Both the position numbers and the translations under genes were made by a program. DNA of 26,484 nucleotides from a virus, in IMG/VR virus record IMGVR_UViG_3300032285_001282, positions 1 to 26,484 of that record, one strand, 5' to 3'. Within the stretch, counting starts at the first letter, position 1. Every line of letters begins with the position of its first letter. Below, piece after piece: positions 21,283 through 26,484 of this stretch. The notes beneath the pieces were generated by a model. It was not told where the DNA came from. It saw nothing but the letters and a program-made list of their open reading frames with translations, and made no database searches.

Positions 21283-21554
21283 ACAACACACTATCAGCCA
21301 AGGAGAGGGCTTACATCGGTCTGGTTAAGGAACTACCTTGTTCGGTCTGTGATGCCCCTCCACCTAGCTCTGCCCACCATATCAAGCAGTCCTGCCAGTA
21401 CACAGTCGTGGCTCTCTGTTGGGACTGCCACCAGAGTCCAACGCTAGGGTGGCATGGGCAGAAAAGGATGTGGGCGATTAAGAAGATGGAGGAGCTTGAC
21501 GCTCTCAATATAACCATCGAAAGGATAATAACCCTACTGAAAAGTCGGGATTAA
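21279..21554 (+). CDS. HNH-type nuclease, Ref/DUF968-like
   Basis: 91 residues from ATG 21279 (MNNTLSAKERAYIGLVKELP). Zinc and nuclease motifs are clear: PCSVC (C21, C24), SSAHHIKQ (H33, H34), LCWDCHQ (C47, C50, H51) and GWHGQKRMW (H59). P1 Ref and related phage HNH proteins cut DNA at RecA-bound D-loops or help recombination. It is the last gene of the replication/recombination block before the promoter at 21568. Start chosen for the ATGA overlap rather than a longer in-frame frame at 21237. Confidence 0.8.
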   Translation: MNNTLSAKERAYIGLVKELPCSVCDAPPPSSAHHIKQSCQYTVVALCWDCHQSPTLGWHGQKRMWAIKKMEELDALNITIERIITLLKSRD

Positions 21555-21567
21555 AAAGGGGGGTGTT

Positions 21568-21606
21568 TGACAATCATTAACTTTCTGTTAAGATTCGTAT
21601 CACTGG
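21568..21606 (+). promoter_or_regulatory. operator-controlled promoter upstream of 21643
   Basis: -35 TTGACA (21568-21573), 16-base spacer, -10 TAAGAT (21590-21595). The operator TTAAC-TTTCT-GTTAA (21578-21592) fills the spacer and overlaps the -10, and TCACTG (21601-21606) lies at the expected start. The same arrangement, with TCACTG, recurs at 23249-23288. Confidence 0.8.
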
Positions 21607-21642
21607 ATGTCCAGTTTTATTTGAAACACAAAGGAAGAAATC

Positions 21643-21936
21643 ATGAAAGCAAACGAAATCAACTTCACAAGCGTAGACACTCTCGGTGACTTACTCGCAC
21701 AGATCGCTGACCTTACTAAGCAAGCAGATGCTATCAAAGACAGCATCAAAGACCAAGCAACACTCGGTGGCGACAAAGTAGTAGAGGGTGCCTTCTTCAA
21801 AGCTACTTGCATCGAAGCCAATCGTACAACTGTAGATTGGAAAGCAATCGCAAAAATCTACAACATTCCTGAGCAAGTCATCATCGACAACTCCAAAGTT
21901 ACAGCAGTGTTCTCAGTCAAGGTTACATCTCGTTAA
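21643..21936 (+). CDS. conserved-type small phage protein
   Basis: 97 residues (MKANEINFTSVDTLGDLLAQ...). A coiled-coil N-terminal half (IADLTKQADAIKDSIKDQA) is followed by a beta-containing half: GAFFKATCIEANRTTVDWKAIAKIYNIPEQVI and a C-terminal SVKVTSR. The F-x-A...R-T-x-V-D-W-K-A-I-A...SVKV pattern is common in small phage proteins of unknown function. AAAGGAAG lies 6 bases upstream. It is the first gene behind its own repressible promoter, so it should be strongly expressed once repression lifts. Confidence 0.72.
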   Translation: MKANEINFTSVDTLGDLLAQIADLTKQADAIKDSIKDQATLGGDKVVEGAFFKATCIEANRTTVDWKAIAKIYNIPEQVIIDNSKVTAVFSVKVTSR

Positions 21937-21943
21937 ACCAAAT

Positions 21944-21957
21944 GCCCCTTCGGGGGC
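21944..21957 (+). other. GC hairpin with TTCG loop between two genes
   Basis: GCCCC-TTCG-GGGGC, a very stable 5-pair hairpin 8 bases after the stop of the preceding gene. No T-run follows, so it may be a partial terminator or an mRNA 3' stabiliser rather than a full stop. Confidence 0.55.
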
Positions 21958-21972
21958 TACAAAGGAACAATC

Positions 21973-22158
21973 ATGAAAGACTTAGAAACAATAATGAACA
22001 CTGAAGATGGCGTGAGAGTGTGTGTAGACGAGTTTGGTGAGAATGTATGGTTTGGCTTCCAAGCTCGTAATGCCACCTTTCACACTCAGTTTACTCGTGC
22101 AGAAGCAGAGCAATTGATGTTGGCCTTGCAAAAAGTTTTGTCAACAGAAACCGTATGA
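21973..22158 (+). CDS. small hypothetical protein
   Basis: 61 residues (MKDLETIMNTEDGVRVCVDE). Beta-hairpin-like start (GVRVCVDEFGENVWFGFQAR), then a helix (TRAEAEQLMLALQKVL). AAAGGAA lies 6 bases before the ATG. Its stop overlaps the ATG of the ABC/GNAT gene, so the two are probably coupled, and it may be a partner of that enzyme. No family known to me. Confidence 0.65.
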   Translation: MKDLETIMNTEDGVRVCVDEFGENVWFGFQARNATFHTQFTRAEAEQLMLALQKVLSTETV

Positions 22159-23237
22159 CTTATTTAACATCAACTGTTCATGAGGACGACATCACCAAGG
22201 AGTGCTCGTCCTCTTTTGATTTTGAGTTCAGTGGATCAACTCGGTTCACTGTCCCCTCATTCAATATGCCTGAGTACTTCCAAATAGGCTTGATAGTCGG
22301 AGCCTCAGGCTCTGGGAAGTCTTCTATTCTCAAAACCATCGGTAGCCATAAAGAGGTGGTTTGGGACTCTACTAAGGCAGTGTGCTCCCACTTTGGTTCA
22401 GCCAAGGAAGCTCAGGACAAGTTAGGGGCAGTGGGGCTTAACTCTGTCCCATCTTGGCTCAAGCCTTACCATGTCTTATCAACAGGGGAAAAGTTCAGGG
22501 CTGACTTAGCACGCTCCTTAGAGAACAACGCCATCATTGATGAGTTTACCTCGGTGGTGGACAGAAATGTCGCCAAAAGCTGTTCTAACGCCATCGCTAG
22601 GTACATTCGCAAAGAGGGGCTAAAGAACATTGTGTTTGCCTCGTGCCACTATGACATCATCGAGTGGCTTCAACCTGATTGGGTATTTGATACGACTACA
22701 AACCGACTGACAGTCGGAAGGGGGTCAGATCGGCCTGAAGTCAAATTGGAAGTGGTACCTTGCACCACCGAGGCGTGGACAATCTTTCGCCACCATCACT
22801 ATCTCTCAAGTGACATCAATAAAAGTTCACGATGTTGGTTCGCCATTTGGGAAGGAACGCTTGTTGGATTTGCCTCAGCAATCCCTTTTCCCACTGGATC
22901 CCTGAAGAACGCATGGAAAGGCCACAGGACGGTGATTTTGCCCGACTTCCAAGGGTTAGGCTTAGGCGTGCGTCTAAGTGACGCTATAGGCCAGATATTC
23001 GTGGATGGGGGGTATCGGTACTTCAGCAAGTCTAGCCATGTCAGACTGGGTGAGTACAGGAACGCTAACCCTAAGTGGAGGCCAACCACCCACAATATGC
23101 AAGACAGAAAGCAGTACTACAAAAAAATAAATGAAATAGAGAATGGAATTCTTGATGGAACTAAAGATTTCTATTCTTATAAGTTGCGAAAAAAACACGC
23201 CAATCGGATTTGTTACTGCCATGAGTACATAGGATAA
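22155..23237 (+). CDS. ABC-type ATPase fused to GNAT acyltransferase (Mom-like?)
   Basis: 360 residues in two parts. Residues 40-190 are an ABC ATPase: Walker A GASGSGKS (49-56), signature LSTGEKFRADLARSL (108-122), Walker B NAIIDEFTSV (125-134, D129/E130) and H-loop ASCHYD (H165). There are no membrane helices, so it is a soluble ABC protein, not a transporter. Residues about 195-330 are a GNAT fold: CWFAIWEGTLVGFASAIPFP strands and the acyl-CoA motif LPDFQGLGLGVRLSDAIG (262-279; Q266-x-x-G-x-G271), then RYFSKSSHV. The basic C-terminus (about 320-360) has an unusual HANRICYCHEY end. Phage Mu Mom, a DNA-modifying enzyme, is also a GNAT-fold protein, and ABC/GNAT fusions occur in phage genomes. 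Substrate unknown; DNA or tRNA modification is possible. Confidence 0.85.
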   Translation: MTYLTSTVHEDDITKECSSSFDFEFSGSTRFTVPSFNMPEYFQIGLIVGASGSGKSSILKTIGSHKEVVWDSTKAVCSHFGSAKEAQDKLGAVGLNSVPSWLKPYHVLSTGEKFRADLARSLENNAIIDEFTSVVDRNVAKSCSNAIARYIRKEGLKNIVFASCHYDIIEWLQPDWVFDTTTNRLTVGRGSDRPEVKLEVVPCTTEAWTIFRHHHYLSSDINKSSRCWFAIWEGTLVGFASAIPFPTGSLKNAWKGHRTVILPDFQGLGLGVRLSDAIGQIFVDGGYRYFSKSSHVRLGEYRNANPKWRPTTHNMQDRKQYYKKINEIENGILDGTKDFYSYKLRKKHANRICYCHEYIG

Positions 23238-23248
23238 TAACCCTACAG

Positions 23249-23288
23249 TTGCATAAGGTATTAACTTAGAGTTAAGATAGCGTCACTG
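23249..23288 (+). promoter_or_regulatory. operator-controlled promoter upstream of 23321
   Basis: -35 TTGCAT (23249-23254), 18-base spacer, -10 TAAGAT (23273-23278). Operator TTAAC-TTAGA-GTTAA (23261-23275) overlaps the -10, and TCACTG (23283-23288) lies at the likely start. The arrangement copies that at 21568. Confidence 0.75.
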
Positions 23289-23320
23289 CACTAAAGCAGG
23301 TTACTTGAAAAGGAATCACC

Positions 23321-23926
23321 ATGACAAACGCATACATTGAGAACCCAGTAGCATATGAAAACGCTATCAAGCGCAACATTATTGCCAACGCACAGAAAAC
23401 TTGGAGAGCTAACACAGAGCGTTCCAATGAAATAGAAGGTGCTTTGGTTGATGGCATTCTTTATAACAGCCATGGTGATTTCATGGGTTATGCTGACGAC
23501 TTTATGGGTAGCATGGCTCGGTCTTTCTATGTTTATGGCAAGCTCTCAGAAAAGCAGTGCCAAGCAATTTTAAAGGGCATAGACACTCGTTCTGCACGCA
23601 AAGCAGAGTGGTCTTGCCAAAAGGCTCTCTTAGACGCTAAACGCAACCATGTAGGCGTTATAGGCGAGAAGATGACCTTGACCCTTACCATCAAGAAAAT
23701 CGTGTCTTGGGAGTCCTCTTTTGGTACCCAGTACCTTTACATCATGGAAGACGCAGAACAAAACATTGTGATCTACAAAGGTAACTCTGCTGTTATTGCT
23801 TGGAATGCTAACGGTTTTGTCAACGAAGAGGGTGCCACCATTACTTTTGTTGCAACCATTAAAGAGCATGGTGTTCGCAACGAGGTCAAGCAAACAGTTA
23901 TTCAAAGACCTACCAAGATCAAATGA
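23321..23926 (+). CDS. hypothetical protein with OB-like C-terminal domain
   Basis: 201 residues. The N-terminal half (about 1-110) is helical with a Y-x-Y-G-K-L-S-E-K-Q-C-Q-A-I motif. The C-terminal half (about 111-200) is beta-rich (GEKMTLTLTIKKIVSWESSF, YLYIMEDAEQNIVIYKG, EEGATITFVATIKEHGVRNE, KQTVIQRPTK) and resembles an OB-fold nucleic-acid-binding domain. The 'f-G...Y-L-h-M-x-D...G-x-V-K-x-H...QT' arrangement recurs in phage proteins linked to DNA metabolism. AAAAGGA lies just upstream of the start. It has its own repressible promoter, so it is a distinct early gene. Function unknown. Confidence 0.68.
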   Translation: MTNAYIENPVAYENAIKRNIIANAQKTWRANTERSNEIEGALVDGILYNSHGDFMGYADDFMGSMARSFYVYGKLSEKQCQAILKGIDTRSARKAEWSCQKALLDAKRNHVGVIGEKMTLTLTIKKIVSWESSFGTQYLYIMEDAEQNIVIYKGNSAVIAWNANGFVNEEGATITFVATIKEHGVRNEVKQTVIQRPTKIK

Positions 23927-24039
23927 CTGACTCTTTTTACAACATCATTTCATGGGTGCTCATCCTCTCAGGAGCGATGGGCATTTTTACTATCTCAGCC
24001 TTAGTTTTTTGGCTTATATACGAGGAGATTACCAAATGA
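23923..24039 (+). CDS. 38-residue single-helix membrane peptide
   Basis: MTDSFYNIISWVLILS..., hydrophobic over about residues 7-33, with an acidic/basic end EEITK. The ATG overlaps the TGA of the preceding gene (23923-23926), and its TGA (24037-24039) overlaps the next ATG at 24036. Chaining supports a real gene. Function unknown. Confidence 0.7.
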   Translation: MTDSFYNIISWVLILSGAMGIFTISALVFWLIYEEITK

Positions 24040-24296
24040 GCGAAGAAAAAATCAACAAAGCCTTTGACGAAGCTTACGCTGAATGGAAGACAGATGCTAA
24101 CCATCAACTAAAGACAGCAGAAGATGAAGAGTTCGAGATGATTGAAAGACAACTGTCAGGTTGGCGTAAGAGACAGATAGAAAACAAAATAGACAGCATA
24201 GAGAAGTATGACCCATCAAAGATATTCATTCAAGCAGGGTGGTATACCAAAGAGCAATTGACCAACCTATTGAATAAACTCAAGGATAAGAAATGA
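24036..24296 (+). CDS. small charged helical protein
   Basis: 86 residues from ATG 24036 (MSEEKINKAFDEAYAEWKTD). GAGGAG lies 8 bases before it, so the longer frame from 23952 is rejected. Rich in E/K, probably coiled coil (EDEEFEMIERQLSGWRKRQI, then TKEQLTNLLNKLKDKK). It ends with KDKK and an ATGA overlap. No domain recognised. Confidence 0.68.
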   Translation: MSEEKINKAFDEAYAEWKTDANHQLKTAEDEEFEMIERQLSGWRKRQIENKIDSIEKYDPSKIFIQAGWYTKEQLTNLLNKLKDKK

Positions 24297-25045
24297 ATCC
24301 AAGGGTAGCAGTTTTAGCATCCAAGGTTGGTTTTGATGTAGCTCAATACACATGGTTTGATGCAACTATCAATAAAGAAACCGAAGATGAAATTTATGCT
24401 TGGGGGAAGAAGTTCTTGCCTAACTGGAATGTGCCAACAAGCTTAAATGAATACTTGGTACCATTTGCAAAGATGGCTTTTTTTCGTAAAGAACTTGATT
24501 ATGTTTTTACATATGAAAAAGACGTTCCATCGTTGTGTATTTGGAGTGCTAACAAAAAACAATATCCTATTGTTGAAATAGAGCCATCAGAATTTGACAG
24601 TAGTGTAAGTGCGAAATCAGTACCCGAAATACTCACAGGAAAAACAGAACAAGAAAACTTTGAAATAGAAGATAAGTTTGTTGTCATGGCTCAAAGCCTG
24701 TTACATCTTGTGTGTCTCATTAACATGAGAGCACATAAACTTGAATCAATACTTGAGGGGTATCAAGCCAAAGAGAATAAATTTATCAATGAAAGAAGGC
24801 GTAAGAAAAACAAATCATTGGTTTTTTCATGGAACACAATTGAGCTAAAGCCAAGCATTGAAATAAAACATAATCGTATAACTGGAACTCACGCTAGTCC
24901 ATCAAGGCATAAACGTAGAGGGCATCTAAGAAAGAAAAGGGATGGGAGCTTTACTTGGATACCTGAAATGTGGGTTGGGCAAATAGAAAATGGATTTATC
25001 GTGCATGATTATGTGGTAGGCAAAGAATTAAAGGATAAGAAATGA
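24293..25045 (+). CDS. phage protein with conserved basic RRGH C-terminal module
   Basis: 250 residues. The C-terminal part carries the conserved-looking TGTHASPSRHKRRGHLRKKR...FTWIPEMWVG...GFIVHDYVVG module that recurs in many phage hypothetical proteins (basic, with S-P-x-x-H-x-R-R-G-H). The N-terminal two thirds is mixed alpha/beta with no known motif. The basic core suggests nucleic-acid binding. It ends with KDKK, as does the preceding gene, and the junction bases are nearly the same. Function unknown. Confidence 0.7.
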   Translation: MNPRVAVLASKVGFDVAQYTWFDATINKETEDEIYAWGKKFLPNWNVPTSLNEYLVPFAKMAFFRKELDYVFTYEKDVPSLCIWSANKKQYPIVEIEPSEFDSSVSAKSVPEILTGKTEQENFEIEDKFVVMAQSLLHLVCLINMRAHKLESILEGYQAKENKFINERRRKKNKSLVFSWNTIELKPSIEIKHNRITGTHASPSRHKRRGHLRKKRDGSFTWIPEMWVGQIENGFIVHDYVVGKELKDKK

Positions 25046-25275
25046 CCAACGAAGAACTACAAAAAGCTATTGAAGTTGCAGAGGAATCAGTTGAAGGATT
25101 TGCTGAGGAGGATTCTTTTGAAATGTTATTGGCAAAGGCTGTGCTTGAGTTAAAAGATCGTTTGAATAACGAACGTGAGGCGTGTGCAAAGATTGCTGAC
25201 AAATACGCTGACGGGTTGGAACGTAATTACTCAGAAATCATTGCAGATGCAATCAGAGCAAGGGGACAAGAATGA
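25042..25275 (+). CDS. small phage protein with REACAKIAD motif
   Basis: 77 residues, acidic helical start (MTNEELQKAIEVAEESVEGF) then NEREACAKIADKYADGLERN and IIADAIRARG. The E-R-E-A-C-A-K-x-A-D...A-I-R-x-R-G pattern is very common in small phage proteins of unknown function and recurs in the gene at 25710. It starts at an ATGA overlap and its stop overlaps the next ATG. Confidence 0.72.
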   Translation: MTNEELQKAIEVAEESVEGFAEEDSFEMLLAKAVLELKDRLNNEREACAKIADKYADGLERNYSEIIADAIRARGQE

Positions 25276-25679
25276 CTGAAGAGTCTATTCACAAATGCAC
25301 AGCCTGTTCATGTGAATACACAGATGATGAGGGTGGTATACAGGGTGACTTTGGAATCTTACCAATGTCATTTTGCCCTACTTGTTTGTCGTGTATGCTC
25401 GACATGGCTGAACAATTAAACGCCAGAGAATGGGTAGAGCTAAAAGATAAGCCTGTTGCTTGGGGCATGGAAACAGACGGTCTTATCTATGATGTTATCT
25501 GCCCTGCTGAACACGAGCGTGAAGAGGGCGAATACACAATACCTCTCTACACCCACCCTAAAGAATGGGTAGGACTGACAAATGAGGAAATGAAACAGAC
25601 TTGTCGTGATGTTTTTTCCTTTGACCCATACGAAATCGCCAAAGCCATTGAAGCCAAGCTGAAGGAGAAGAACACATGA
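25272..25679 (+). CDS. zinc-ribbon phage protein
   Basis: 135 residues. An N-terminal four-Cys zinc ribbon (CTACSC at about 9-14 and CPTCLSC at about 35-41) is followed by a KPVAWGMETDGLIYDV...EYTIPLYTHPKEWVGLTNEEMK module, which recurs in phage proteins (P-L-Y-T-x-P...W-V-G-L-T-x-E-E). It may bind nucleic acid or protein. Good RBS (AAGGGGAC) before the ATG. Confidence 0.72.
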   Translation: MTEESIHKCTACSCEYTDDEGGIQGDFGILPMSFCPTCLSCMLDMAEQLNAREWVELKDKPVAWGMETDGLIYDVICPAEHEREEGEYTIPLYTHPKEWVGLTNEEMKQTCRDVFSFDPYEIAKAIEAKLKEKNT

Positions 25680-25684
25680 TACAA

Positions 25685-25699
25685 TTAACAAAAGATTAA
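25685..25699. promoter_or_regulatory. possible operator before 25710
   Basis: TTAAC-AAAAG-ATTAA, same spacing as the other operators, one base off the consensus. A convincing promoter was not seen around it, so it might instead shut down read-through transcription or be chance. Confidence 0.45.
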
Positions 25700-25709
25700 G
25701 GGATAATCA

Positions 25710-25991
25710 ATGAGCAAACCAATGAGCGACTTCCAAAGGCAGTTTTTGGCTAAAGGAACTGGTCAACAGTTATTCACTGAGCATGAGTTTAACGAGAAGT
25801 TAAGCCAGAAGATGGCAGAGATCATGGCAGTGGCCATCGACACATCAAAGACAGCAGTGATGATCGAGCGAGAGGCGTGTGCAGAACTGGTTCAGAGCCT
25901 CGCAGACAGCGAAGATGAGGGTGAGACTTGCACAGCCCTTAAAAACGCTGTAGAAGCCATTAGGAACCGTATACCTGCACAGAGGCAATGA
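25710..25991 (+). CDS. small phage protein related to the REACA family
   Basis: 93 residues (MSKPMSDFQRQFLAKGTGQQ). Helical, with IEREACAELVQSLADSEDEG and AVEAIRNR near the end, like the gene at 25042. Shine-Dalgarno AAGGG lies 7 bases upstream. Ends in an ATGA overlap. Possibly a divergent duplicate of the 25042 gene's second half. Unknown function. Confidence 0.7.
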   Translation: MSKPMSDFQRQFLAKGTGQQLFTEHEFNEKLSQKMAEIMAVAIDTSKTAVMIEREACAELVQSLADSEDEGETCTALKNAVEAIRNRIPAQRQ

Positions 25992-26197
25992 TTGAGAAGA
26001 TACGAACTTTTGATGGGATAGTGAGGGGAACACCACGCAACAGAAAGCTTGTGGTGATCGAAGGTTTTTTGTACAGATGTACTAACTGTGGTATAATTTG
26101 GAGAACTAAAGATGGCACAAAAGCCCATGACTGCACCAGTAAAGACTCGTGCGACACGCAAAGAGAAGGTAGTGACACCGATTCAGCGCACAGTTGA
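25988..26197 (+). CDS. small zinc-finger-like protein
   Basis: 69 residues (MIEKIRTFDGIVRGTPRNRK). YRCTNCGIIWRTKDGTKAHDC holds a C-x2-C ... H-x-C zinc site. The last 20 residues are low-complexity and lie inside the next gene in another frame. ATGA overlap with the gene before supports translation; its RBS is poor and close. A promoter and the next gene's RBS lie within it, so its end may be less constrained. Probably DNA/RNA-binding. Confidence 0.55.
   Translation: MIEKIRTFDGIVRGTPRNRKLVVIEGFLYRCTNCGIIWRTKDGTKAHDCTSKDSCDTQREGSDTDSAHS
26069..26097 (+). promoter_or_regulatory. extended -10 promoter before 26112
   Basis: Perfect -10 TATAAT (26092-26097) preceded by TGG, giving an extended -10 (TGN), with a TTGTAC -35-like hexamer 17 bases upstream (26069-26074). 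Transcription starts near 26104, within the zinc-finger gene, and would drive 26112 and the packaging genes. Confidence 0.65.
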
Positions 26198-26393
26198 CGC
26201 AAAGACTACTAAGGCTCCGATACCCAAAGCCCCAACAGCAGAAGAGGTCAACGATTTAGACTGGATGAACTGGGTGGAATACGCCCAAGCTCGACTAAGA
26301 TACCTAGAAAACAAGTTAGCAAGTGCTGAGAGCCAACTCGCAGAACTAAAGGCCAGTAACCTTGGACTACAAAAGAGATTGCTCCAAGGCTAA
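26112..26393 (+). CDS. basic/coiled-coil hypothetical protein before terminase
   Basis: 93 residues. The N-terminal half is basic and proline/threonine-rich (MAQKPMTAPVKTRATRKEK...PIPKAPTAEE), disordered in appearance. The C-terminal half is a coiled coil (WVEYAQARLRYLENKLASAESQLAELKASN). GGAG lies 8 bases before the ATG. Starts inside the previous gene in a different frame. Perhaps a small scaffold or terminase accessory protein; no family recognised. Confidence 0.68.
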   Translation: MAQKPMTAPVKTRATRKEKVVTPIQRTVDAKTTKAPIPKAPTAEEVNDLDWMNWVEYAQARLRYLENKLASAESQLAELKASNLGLQKRLLQG

Positions 26394-26407
26394 TAACAAG
26401 TTAAACT
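26379..26407 (+). promoter_or_regulatory. possible promoter/operator before the terminase-like gene
   Basis: TTGCTC (26379-26384), 17-base spacer, TAAACT (26402-26407). CTAAT-AACAA-GTTAA (26390-26404), one base from the operator consensus, sits in the same place as in the other promoters. Weaker than those, and it overlaps the end of the previous gene. Confidence 0.5.
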
Positions 26408-26438
26408 TAGTCGAAGCATAAGAGTTGTGGAGAACGTA

Positions 26439-26484
26439 ATGCCTAGCCAAGTCGTCAACAAAGGTGGAAGACCAAGTACCTTCG
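26439..26484 (+). CDS. start of probable terminase small subunit (partial)
   Basis: Only 15 residues are in the window, MPSQVVNKGGRPSTF, running off the edge. GGAG lies 6 bases upstream of the ATG. A start ending in G-G-R-P-S-x-F/Y is common for small terminase subunits of this kind, and the position just before the expected head genes fits. Too short for certainty. Confidence 0.4.
   Translation, partial: MPSQVVNKGGRPSTF

Noticed and set aside
25697-25707. GATAAT as a promoter -10 for the gene at 25710
   Set aside because: Transcription would begin after the start codon, and no -35 is at the right distance; AAGGG acts as Shine-Dalgarno instead.
1-26484. tRNA genes, CRISPR arrays, insertion sequences, integrase and attachment sites
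   Set aside because: No T-loop/anticodon patterns, no spaced direct repeats, no transposase or integrase motifs and no flanking duplications were seen; the only repeat run (8452-8680) is coding.

Overview
The window is part of a double-stranded DNA tailed-phage genome, most likely a podovirus-type phage of a Gram-negative host. The Gram-negative assignment rests on a nested Rz/Rz1 spanin pair, needed only where there is an outer membrane. The podovirus assignment rests on a gp10/nozzle-like tail protein, an SU10-type adaptor and a run of large ejection-type virion proteins, with no tape measure, sheath or tail tube. The sequence is moderately AT-rich by eye. The DUF1376 replication protein, the GMD-x-x-DWFA small protein and the REACA-type small proteins recall phages of freshwater Betaproteobacteria; that host guess is inference. 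No integrase, tRNA, CRISPR array or insertion sequence was found. Portal, capsid and large terminase genes lie outside the window.

Layout. (1) 1-1757, + strand: lysis cassette with a holin-like protein, an inner-membrane spanin with the outer-membrane spanin nested in another frame, a 28-residue membrane peptide and a GH19 endolysin. (2) 1777-13765, + strand: virion genes (adaptor, fibre-like protein, nozzle, a W-rich small protein and four large low-complexity or ejection-type proteins), closed by a strong intrinsic terminator at 13799-13824. (3) 13823-17137, - strand: a leftward early operon with a PD-(D/E)XK exonuclease, a winged-helix protein, an SSB-like protein ending in DDLPF, and many small proteins joined by 1-4 base overlaps, several with TTG starts. 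(4) 17138-17528: a divergent control region of about 390 bases with two back-to-back sigma70-type promoters, paired operators, and a folded RNA that looks like the C4 antisense RNA of phages P1/P7, with two complementary target boxes upstream of a Cro/YdaS-like gene. (5) 17529-21554, + strand: early replication and recombination genes (Cro-like, DUF1376, DnaB-type helicase, RuvC-like resolvase, Ref-like HNH nuclease). (6) 21568-26393, + strand: accessory genes under their own promoters, including an ABC-ATPase/GNAT fusion that may be a Mom-like modification enzyme. (7) 26439-end: start of a gene that looks like small terminase, leading to the packaging and head genes.

The unifying observation is a repeated operator, TTAAC-N5-GTTAA. 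It is placed over the spacer/-10 of several promoters (17218, 21578, 23261, 26390), over the -35 of the leftward promoter (17186), and once before a start codon (25685). The natural candidate ligand is the Cro-like protein at 17529, whose own leader carries the C4-like RNA and its targets. This suggests a two-layer switch, repressor plus antisense RNA, controlling replication, accessory and possibly late genes. Six genes of 11 to 54 codons, several encoding one membrane helix, are supported by start/stop overlaps or ribosome binding sites.
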